Under the pieces are notes generated by a model, which did not search any database, was not told the origin of the DNA, and saw only the letters and a program-made list of their open reading frames with translations. The position numbers were made by a program, and so were the translations under genes. Below are positions 17,296 to 24,115 of a stretch of 45,702 nt of DNA, one piece after another; the stretch's first letter is position 1, and each line of letters opens with the position of its first letter. Source of the DNA: Opitutus sp. GAS368 (GTDB lineage Bacteria > Verrucomicrobiota > Verrucomicrobiia > Opitutales > Opitutaceae); assembly GCA_945903465.1 (NCBI GenBank), contig CAMDOF010000047.1, positions 1 to 45,702 on the forward strand, given 5' to 3'.

Positions 17296-18003
17296 TTAAC
17301 CCCCGAGATAGGTTGCTTTGAGCAGGGGATCGTGGCGGAGCTGGTGGCTCGGGCCCTGCATGACGATGCGACCCGTTTCGAGCACGTAAGCGTAGCGGGA
17401 GACTTCAAGTGCGAGATGGGCGTTTTGCTCGACGAGCAGGATGGTGATGCCGCGCTCCCGGTTAATTTCGACGATCTTTTCGAAGATGGTAGTGATCAGG
17501 CGTGGCGCGATGCCCAGGGAAGGTTCGTCAAGCATGAGGAACTTCGGGTTGCTCATCAGGGCGCGACCGATGGCGAGCATTTGTTGTTCCCCGCCGGACA
17601 ACGTGCCCGCGGTCTGCTGGAGACGTTCCTGCAGCCGGGGGAAGATGCTGAAAACGTAGGCCCGGTTTTTTGCATTGAGGGTGGCGTCGGTCTGCAGGTA
17701 GGCGCCCATCGCGAGGTTCTCCTCGACGGTTAAGTTGGCGAAGATCATCCGGCCCTCGGGGACATGACTAAGCCCGCGCGCGACAATTTGATGGGGCTGT
17801 GTTGCCGTGATCTCTTCTCCGAGGAACGTGATTTTTCCCGTCGAGGGACGGAGCAGCCCGGAGAGGGTCCGCAAGGTGGTTGTTTTCCCTGCGCCGTTGC
17901 CGCCGATCAGTGTCACGATCGCGCCAGACTCGATCGTGAACGAAATGCCCGCGAGCGCGCTGATGGCGCCATAGGCAACGGAGAGATCGGCAACGTGGAG
18001 CAT
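17296..18003 (-). CDS. livF: Branched-chain amino-acid type ABC transporter ATPase LivF
   Basis: A 235-aa ABC ATPase. Walker A is GGNGAGKTTT (residues 34-43), the signature is LSGGEQQMLAIGRAL, Walker B is FLMLDEPSLGIAP, and the switch region is ILLVEQNAHLAL. The run GLSHVPEGRMIFANLTVEEN is diagnostic of LivF-type HAAT subunits. It is the last gene of the livJHMGF series, 84 bp after livG. It pairs with LivG to drive uptake through LivH and LivM. Confidence 0.93.
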   Translation of the reverse strand: MLHVADLSVAYGAISALAGISFTIESGAIVTLIGGNGAGKTTTLRTLSGLLRPSTGKITFLGEEITATQPHQIVARGLSHVPEGRMIFANLTVEENLAMGAYLQTDATLNAKNRAYVFSIFPRLQERLQQTAGTLSGGEQQMLAIGRALMSNPKFLMLDEPSLGIAPRLITTIFEKIVEINRERGITILLVEQNAHLALEVSRYAYVLETGRIVMQGPSHQLRHDPLLKATYLGG

Positions 18004-18087
18004 GCGGGGCGTCGGGAGTCGGTTATCTCGAGCGGAGCTGGCGGTTAAAAACGCAGCGCAGGACCGTGGCGGGGTGGCGAGTGGAGA

Positions 18088-18879
18088 TCAATGGTGGGCA
18101 AGTGACGTGGTGTGATTCTCCCCGAGGTAGGCTTCGATGACTTGGGGATTGCTCTGGATCTCCGCGGGGGTGCCCTCGGCGATTTTGACGCCATAGTCGA
18201 GGACGGCAATCCGTTGGCAGCAACCCATCACGACCTTCATCGAGTGCTCCACGAGAAGAATGGAGAGGCTGAACTGTTTTTGGATTTGTTGAATCAGGCG
18301 GATCAGTTCGACTTTTTCGGTTGGGTTCATGCCGGCGGCGGGTTCGTCGAGCAGCAGGATTTTTGGCTTGGTGGCGAGGCAGCGGACAATCTCCAAGCGG
18401 CGTTGCTCGCCGTAGGGGAGGCTCCGTGCGGGGGCATCTTGGAAGCGCCGGAGATTGAAAATCTCGAGCAGTTCGTGGACGTGCGCGGCGACGGCCGCTT
18501 CATCGCGGCGGAAACGTGATCCGCGGATGAGCGTCTGCAGGGGATTCGAGGGGTGGTGGAGATTGCACGCGACACGGACGTTGTCGAAGACCGAGAGTGA
18601 GCCAAAAAGCCGGATGTTTTGAAACGTGCGGGCGATGCCCATAGCGACGATCTCGTTGACGCGGCGACCGGAGATGGGGCGATTCGCGAGTTGGATCGTC
18701 CCAGCGGTGGGCTGATAAACACCCGTGATGAGGTTGAAGACGGTGGTCTTGCCGGCGCCATTCGGGCCGATGAGACCGCAGAGTTCATCGGCGTGCACCC
18801 TGAAGTTGACGGCGTTGACCGCCGTGAGTCCGCCGAAACGAATGGTGACGTCGTTGAGTTGGAGGAGAGGGGCGTTCAT
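18088..18879 (-). CDS. livG: Branched-chain amino-acid type ABC transporter ATPase LivG
   Basis: A 263-aa ABC ATPase with Walker A GPNGAGKTTVF (residues 38-48), the LivG-type segment IARTFQNIRLFGSLSVFDNV, a signature degenerated to LPYGEQRRLEIVRCLA, Walker B ILLLDEPAAGMNPTE, and HSMKVVMGCCQRIAVLDYG. LivG proteins usually have LSYGxQR here, so the variant is normal. Its ATG shares one base with the livM stop (TGATG at 18881-18877), which implies translational coupling. Confidence 0.93.
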   Translation of the reverse strand: MNAPLLQLNDVTIRFGGLTAVNAVNFRVHADELCGLIGPNGAGKTTVFNLITGVYQPTAGTIQLANRPISGRRVNEIVAMGIARTFQNIRLFGSLSVFDNVRVACNLHHPSNPLQTLIRGSRFRRDEAAVAAHVHELLEIFNLRRFQDAPARSLPYGEQRRLEIVRCLATKPKILLLDEPAAGMNPTEKVELIRLIQQIQKQFSLSILLVEHSMKVVMGCCQRIAVLDYGVKIAEGTPAEIQSNPQVIEAYLGENHTTSLAHH

Positions 18880-19820
18880 CAGGAGCGCGTCTGGCCGAAC
18901 TTAAAATTGAAAAGCCCCTGAGGTCGGGCGAGCATCATCACGATGAGTAAAAGAGAGTAGATGATCATGCGGTACTCAGCGATGGGCCGCAGGAGTTCGG
19001 GCAGCAAGGTGAGCAGGACGGCGGCGAGGATCACGCCGAGGGTATTGCCCATTCCTCCCATGATGACCATGACGACGATCTCGATACTTTTCTCGAAGCC
19101 GAACCCGGTGGGTGTGATGGTGAGTTTGAAATGGCCGTAGAGTCCGCCGGCAATCCCGGCGAAGAAAGCGCCGATGACGAACGCGACGATTTTGTAGCGG
19201 GTGGGGTTGAGCCCGACGGCTTCGCTGGCGATCTCATCGTCGCGGGTCGCGAGGAAACCGCGGCCATAGGTGGAATGGACGAGGCAGGTAACGACGAAAA
19301 GGGTGAGGGCGAGGAAGGCGATGACCCAGAAAATCGTGGTATAGGCGGGAATGCGGTTGAGCCCGAGCGCACCGCCAAATTTCTCGATGTTTTGAAACAG
19401 CACGCGGATAATTTCCCCGAAGCCGAGTGTGACGAGAGCGAGGTAGTCGCCCTTGAGGCGCAGCGAGGGCACGCCGACGAGCAGACCGGCCGAAGCCGCG
19501 CAGATACCGCCGGTGGCGAGGGCGGCGAGAAAAAAGGCGCCCTGGCTGAGCGCGGAGGTGCCGGCGGGGCCGATGAAAGCTGGGGCGACGAAGAGACTGA
19601 TCGCGGCCGAGAAATAGGCCCCGACGGCCATGAACCCGGCGTGTCCGAGGGAGAACTGACCGGTGTAGCCGTTGACCAGATTGAGAGAAACGGCGAGAAT
19701 CAGGTTGATCCCCACGCCGATGACCACGTCGAGATAGTAGGGGTCGAGGCGGTCGGACAACAGGGAGACGCCGAAGGCAAAGAGGAAGGCGGAGAGCAGC
19801 GCGAGCGTCGGCTTGGGCAT
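18879..19820 (-). CDS. livM: Branched-chain amino-acid type ABC transporter permease LivM
   Basis: A 313-aa inner-membrane permease with about eight to ten hydrophobic segments. Family motifs are NLVNGYTGQFSLGHAGFMAV near the N-terminus, LVGVPSLRLKGDYLALVTLG, and the cytoplasmic coupling region FLATRDDEIASEAVGLNPTR. It ends LFNFKFGQTRS. It starts 3 bp after the livH stop and shares a base with livG, so the permeases and ATPases are one operon. Confidence 0.93.
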   Translation of the reverse strand: MPKPTLALLSAFLFAFGVSLLSDRLDPYYLDVVIGVGINLILAVSLNLVNGYTGQFSLGHAGFMAVGAYFSAAISLFVAPAFIGPAGTSALSQGAFFLAALATGGICAASAGLLVGVPSLRLKGDYLALVTLGFGEIIRVLFQNIEKFGGALGLNRIPAYTTIFWVIAFLALTLFVVTCLVHSTYGRGFLATRDDEIASEAVGLNPTRYKIVAFVIGAFFAGIAGGLYGHFKLTITPTGFGFEKSIEIVVMVIMGGMGNTLGVILAAVLLTLLPELLRPIAEYRMIIYSLLLIVMMLARPQGLFNFKFGQTRS

Positions 19821-19823
19821 GGC

Positions 19824-20714
19824 TCAGACTTTTTCCGCCGTGAATCGGCCGAGGAGACCGGCTGGGCGGAAGAGTAAGATGATGATCAAAATGGCGAAAG
19901 CGATCGCGTCTTTGTAGGTGGACCATTGGCTGCCGCCGATAAAGGTTTCGACGGTGCCGAGAATTAAGCCGCCGAGGGCGGCGCCGGGAATGTTGCCGAT
20001 CCCCCCGAGGACAGCGGCGACGAAGGCTTTCAAACCCGGCATCACGCCCATCAGCGGATCGATGGAAGGATAGTTTAACGCGTACAGAATGCCGCCGGCC
20101 GCCGCGAGTGCGGAGCCGAGGCCGAAGGTAAAGGAGATGACGACATCGTTGTTTACGCCGACGAGTTGTGCGGCCTTGGGATTTTGGGAGACCGCGCGCA
20201 TCGCGGTGCCGATTTTCGTGCGATACACAATGAACTGCAGCCCAAGCATGAGCAGTACCGCCACCCCGATCACGACCAGTTGGTTGGTGGAGATAATCAG
20301 GGCGCCGAGTTGAAAATTACGTTCGGGGAAAATCGGAGGAAATACGCGCGGTGCGGCGCCGAAGAACCGTTGCCCGCTGTATTCAAGAAGGAGCGAAACG
20401 CCGATGGCCGTGATCAGGACATTGAGCGTCGCGGCGCCGCGGAGCGGCCGGTAAGCGAGGCGCTCGATTAACATACCCAGTCCAGCGCAGCCGATCATGG
20501 CCGCAAAAAGGACGAACAGCCCGCCCCAGAGTGTGCCAGGGGGGACGAGTTTGCCCAAGTAGTAGCCCAAGTAGGCCCCGACCATAAAGACGTCGGAATG
20601 CGCGAAGTTAATGAACCGCAGGACGCCGTAGACCATCGTGTAGCCCAGCGCGATGAGGGCGTAGATGGCACCGAGGGAAAGACCGTTCAAAAGCTGCTGA
20701 AGGAATTCAGACAC
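19824..20714 (-). CDS. livH: Branched-chain amino-acid type ABC transporter permease LivH
   Basis: A 296-aa permease that forms the second half of the channel. Typical features are NGLSLGAIYALIALGYTMVY and GVLRFINFAHSDVFMVGAY near the N-terminus, the coupling region MRAVSQNPKAAQLVGVN, and GGIGNIPGAALGGLILG. It is preceded by a gap of about 170 bp after the binding-protein gene livJ, which may hold an attenuator or a second promoter, though I see no clear hairpin with a T-run. Confidence 0.93.
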   Translation of the reverse strand: MSEFLQQLLNGLSLGAIYALIALGYTMVYGVLRFINFAHSDVFMVGAYLGYYLGKLVPPGTLWGGLFVLFAAMIGCAGLGMLIERLAYRPLRGAATLNVLITAIGVSLLLEYSGQRFFGAAPRVFPPIFPERNFQLGALIISTNQLVVIGVAVLLMLGLQFIVYRTKIGTAMRAVSQNPKAAQLVGVNNDVVISFTFGLGSALAAAGGILYALNYPSIDPLMGVMPGLKAFVAAVLGGIGNIPGAALGGLILGTVETFIGGSQWSTYKDAIAFAILIIILLFRPAGLLGRFTAEKV

Positions 20715-20887
20715 TCGCGTGAGGTGAAAGTGGAAATCGGAAAGTTGAAAGAACTAATCTGCCCAAAGCCTCGCGCCCGAGCGTGCTGATGGAGCGCTGG
20801 CGGCGCCGGGCCCGGTCCTCGCCGGATAAGCCGATGCGAGTGGGCGGGCGCTCGCGGGGCGGACGGCTGCCGCGCGCGGCGTGTCCA

Positions 20888-22024
20888 TCAAGGGGCCACG
20901 GATTCGACGAACTTAAATTGGCCATTTTTAACCGTGATGACGACCGCCGCTTTATTGGCGTTGCGACTGGCGTCCAACGTCGTGGTCCCGGTGATACCGA
21001 CATACCCCTTGGTCGCGGCGAGCGCATCGCGAACCTTCGCTCCTTCGGTGGTGCCGGCTCGCTTCATCGCATCGGCCAACACCATCGCAGAATCGTAGCC
21101 GAGGGCAGCCATCGCGTCGGGCACTTCGTTCTTCCAGCGCTGCTTAAATTTGGCGAGAAACGTGGTCACGGCGGGCGAGCGATTCTCCGGGGAGTAGTGC
21201 GTGGAGTAATAGGAGCCTTCGACCGCCGCGCCCCCGATTTCAACCAGTTGGGGCGCCTCCCAGCCGTCTCCGCCGAACACGGGCACCGTTAGGCCGAGAT
21301 CCTTGGCCTGTTTGCAGACGAGCGCGGCCTCGGTGTAATATCCCGGCAGAAAAATCCCGTCGATGCCGCTCGCTTTAATGGCGGTCAGCTGCGCTTTAAA
21401 ATCCTTGTCGCCTTCGGAATATTTTTGCTCGACGGCAATCACTCCGCCGTCCGCGACGAACCGCTCCTTGAAATATTTGGCCAGGCCCACGCTGTAAGCA
21501 GAGGAGACGGAGGTGAGGACAGCTACTTTGCGGACCTTCAGCGTGTCTTTGGCGAACTTGGCCATAACGACTCCCTGAAACGGGTCGATGAAGCAGACGC
21601 GGAAAATGTAGTCACCTGTTTCGGTGACGGCTGGATTGGTTGAGGAAGGTGAGACCTGCGGGATTTTGGCTGCCTGGCAGATCGGGGCGGCCTCGAGGGA
21701 CCGGCTCGAGGCGACTTCTCCAAGGAGCGCGACGATCTTATCGCGGGAAATAAGTTTTTTAACGATGGTCGCGGACTCACCCGCCTTGGATTGGTTGTCC
21801 TCGGTGATGAGTTCGAGGCTCTTGCCGAGGATACCACCGGCCGCGTTGAGTTCCTCGATCGCGAGGAGCGTTCCCTTGTGCGACGATTGCCCAAACGCGG
21901 CTTCTTTGCCCGTGAGCGAGGCGAACTCACCGATGCGGATAGTATCTTTTTTCGGCGCGCAACTGGTGAGTGCGAGGGCGGCGGCGAAGCCGGCGAGAAG
22001 GGCGGAGGAGCGGGCAATGGGCAT
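20888..22024 (-). CDS. livJ: Substrate-binding lipoprotein of the Liv/HAAT ABC transporter
   Basis: A 378-aa periplasmic binding protein. The start at 22024 gives a lipoprotein signal with lipobox LTSC (Cys22), so it is anchored to a membrane; LivJ of Enterobacteria is soluble. The body is a type I periplasmic-binding fold: IRIGEFASLTGKEAAFGQ, LNAAGGILGKSLELITEDNQ, IFLPGYYTEAALVCKQA, MAALGYDSAMVLADAM. These are conserved in branched-chain amino acid and amide binders. The ligand is not fixed by sequence; leucine/valine, urea or short amides are all handled by this family. Confidence 0.9.
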   Translation of the reverse strand: MPIARSSALLAGFAAALALTSCAPKKDTIRIGEFASLTGKEAAFGQSSHKGTLLAIEELNAAGGILGKSLELITEDNQSKAGESATIVKKLISRDKIVALLGEVASSRSLEAAPICQAAKIPQVSPSSTNPAVTETGDYIFRVCFIDPFQGVVMAKFAKDTLKVRKVAVLTSVSSAYSVGLAKYFKERFVADGGVIAVEQKYSEGDKDFKAQLTAIKASGIDGIFLPGYYTEAALVCKQAKDLGLTVPVFGGDGWEAPQLVEIGGAAVEGSYYSTHYSPENRSPAVTTFLAKFKQRWKNEVPDAMAALGYDSAMVLADAMKRAGTTEGAKVRDALAATKGYVGITGTTTLDASRNANKAAVVITVKNGQFKFVESVAP

Positions 22025-22160
22025 AGTAAGAGGAGAAGGGCGAACCTCAGTGACACAAGGGCAGAAGATGGCCGGTTTCAACCAAACTGTTGAGCTGGTC
22101 GGGGCGTTAGTTAAACGGCTCGGTCTGCCCCTGTAAAGAATCTCGAGAATTGAGCTTCCC

Positions 22161-23306
22161 GTGATCGTTGCGGTTTTGTTTGATGATTCCGTGAACACGT
22201 TTGACCGCCACTTGCTGCGCGAGTGGCTCCAGATTCTGGGCTTGGTGCTCGCGGCCACGATGGGTTTACTCCTCGTGCAGGTCCTTTACGACGATTTCCG
22301 CCAGCTGCGGGAACTGGGAGCGCGCGGATCAATTTTCTGGCGGTACCTCGGCGTCACGATACCCAACTATCTCGCGATCGTACTGCCATTGTCTCTGCTG
22401 GTTTCCTTGTTGTACGTCCTCGGCAAATTTCATCGCGCGAATGAATTCACGGCGATGCGGGCGGCGGGCGTGGGGTTTGCGCGGATCACCGCTCCCATTT
22501 GGGCGATCGGCCTACTTTGCTGTGCGCTTTCATGGTGGCTCAATACGACGATCGTGCCGTGGTCAGTCGAGGCGTCCCGCACGATGAAGGAGGAATTGCA
22601 GTTTCGGAGCCAGTCCGCAAAGGCGATGCCGGCTGATCGGATCGGCGCCGTGTACAGCGTGGCCTTCGATAATCCGGTCGGGGGGCGTATGTGGTTTTTT
22701 AACCGCTACAGTAAATCGACCGATCGCGGCTATGGCGTTTCCGTTTCGGAGCTGGATCGGATGCGGCGCGAGCGTTCGCGGCTGACGGCGGCGGAGGCTT
22801 GGTTCGATACCGCCCGGAACGGCTGGTTTTTTAAGCGCGGTCGCCAGTTGGTGTTTGCCCCGGAAACAGGCGAGTTGCTGGCCTCGACCCCTTTTGAGGA
22901 AAAATTTGCCGCGGCCTATCATGAGAAGCCCGAGTTGATGTTGTTGATCGATCGACGCCCCACGCAGCTCTCGCTCTGGGAGCTCGGCGAGATCATCGCT
23001 CACTTGGAAATTGATCGGAGCCCGCAGCTCGCGATGTACGCGGTACGCTACTACGGCCTGATTGCTGATGTGTTCGGTCCGTTGATTGTGATCGCGATGG
23101 CGATTCCGTTTGCGATCGCCGGAGTCCGCGTCAACCCAGCCGTGGGTGTGTCCAAATCTCTCGGGCTATTTTTCCTCTATTACGTTTTCAACAGCCTGGC
23201 GACCGCGCTCGCGACCAAGGGCTCGGTCGATCCGTTAGTGGCGGCGTGGCTGCCTAACGCCGGTATGGGGCTCATCGCGCTTTGGCTTTTTGCTCGGTTG
23301 CGCTGA
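22161..23306 (+). CDS. LptF/LptG (YjgP/YjgQ) family lipopolysaccharide export permease
   Basis: A 381-aa inner-membrane protein of the LPS transport machine that extracts LPS toward the LptA bridge. Three N-terminal membrane segments (LGLVLAATMGLLLVQVL; YLAIVLPLSLLVSLLYVL; ITAPIWAIGLLCCALSWWL) precede a periplasmic beta-jellyroll (about residues 125-290). Three more follow (VFGPLIVIAMAIPFAIAGV; SLGLFFLYYVFNSL; AAWLPNAGMGLIALWLF). FHRANEFTAMRAAGV is the conserved cytoplasmic coupling loop. The start is GTG at 22161; GTG at 22191 (NTFDRHLLREW) fits the family N-terminus better and may be the real one. It is divergent from livJ. LptF and LptG cannot be told apart here. Confidence 0.88.
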   Translation: MIVAVLFDDSVNTFDRHLLREWLQILGLVLAATMGLLLVQVLYDDFRQLRELGARGSIFWRYLGVTIPNYLAIVLPLSLLVSLLYVLGKFHRANEFTAMRAAGVGFARITAPIWAIGLLCCALSWWLNTTIVPWSVEASRTMKEELQFRSQSAKAMPADRIGAVYSVAFDNPVGGRMWFFNRYSKSTDRGYGVSVSELDRMRRERSRLTAAEAWFDTARNGWFFKRGRQLVFAPETGELLASTPFEEKFAAAYHEKPELMLLIDRRPTQLSLWELGEIIAHLEIDRSPQLAMYAVRYYGLIADVFGPLIVIAMAIPFAIAGVRVNPAVGVSKSLGLFFLYYVFNSLATALATKGSVDPLVAAWLPNAGMGLIALWLFARLR

Positions 23307-23704
23307 CCACCTTCGCTCGGTCCCTGGCGGGCGGCTCGTTGAGCGACTTCGACTCCCCCAAAAGGACGTCGCACTAGGCCGACGCGCGGGTTTTCGGGAA
23401 AAATGTTTGTGAGGAATCCGCCAGCCACCACCAGTGGCCCAGGTTCAGAATGGCCTCGCTCCGATTTTAATCATTTTCGTAACTGCTCAGGTAGGAAAAA
23501 GCGGTCGGCGAACGCGCAAGTTATGCGAAGAATACTGAACTCGGACTGCAGAGGGCGGGTAGCCTTCGTCCAAGGAGGAAAGCAGGGTGATTCAAGGCCG
23601 GGAGTTGGGTGGGTGGGACCTCGCGTTGATCCGGACGTTGCCGACCGAGCATAGCGAGTGGGGCCGGACGGGGCTGTCGGCGAAAGTGGTCCGCACAGTC
23701 CCCT

Positions 23705-23808
23705 GTGCGGAAGGGGCGTCTCCTGACTCAGAGCCGCACGACCGCGCCGTGCGGATGCCAACATTCCAATCGGGTGCGGAAGGGGCGTCTCCTGACTCGG
23801 ACCCGCAC
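23705..23808. repeat. 35-bp direct duplication around a 34-bp insert, inside repeat element copy 3
   Basis: Positions 23705-23739 and 23774-23808 match at 33 of 35 bases (gtgcggaaggggcgtctcct at the start, ccgcac at the end). They enclose 34 bp (23740-23773) absent from copies 1 and 2. The sister copies read straight through the site, so this is an insertion with target duplication. The duplicated unit itself begins gtgcgg and ends ccgcac. Confidence 0.93.
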
Positions 23809-23816
23809 AGGGGACT

Positions 23817-23858
23817 GTGCGGACCACTATGTGCGGACCACTATGTGCGGACCACTAT
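23817..23858. repeat. 14-bp tandem triplication
   Basis: gtgcggaccactat is repeated three times without interruption. Copies 1 and 2 of the element have no equivalent, so this is a local expansion. Confidence 0.95.
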
Positions 23859-24115
23859 GTCGGACCCCTTTTGGTCACCGCGCCAGAGGTGATCGGTGCT
23901 CGTGATGGCCGAGAATCGACCTGAGCGGTTACAGTAAAACACCCGCGGAAAGCGAGCGGCGCGCGCGCTTTGAATAGAAAAATCACGCCGCCGGATGCGT
24001 CCCCGCGAACTTCACCCAAGGCCCGCCACACCCATAACCATACCGCGCCGCTCACGGCCAGTCTTGGCCACCCTCCCGGCCGGCTACCCGCGCAAGGAGC
24101 GGTGCCGCGATCAAC

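Larger units (their letters stand above)
23479..23932 (+). mobile_element. Interspersed MITE-like element, copy 3 (complete, expanded to about 454 bp)
   Basis: Terminal inverted repeats are gtaactgctcagg (left) and cctgagcggttac (right). The core matches copy 2 (ctgcagaggg, cttcgtccaaggaggaaagc, ccgcacagtcccctgtgcgg, ggtgatcggtgctcgtgatgg). It is longer than copy 2 because of a 69-bp duplication-insertion (23740-23808) and a 14-bp tandem triplication (23817-23858). It lies between the lptFG-like gene and the end of the TonB receptor. Confidence 0.88.
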
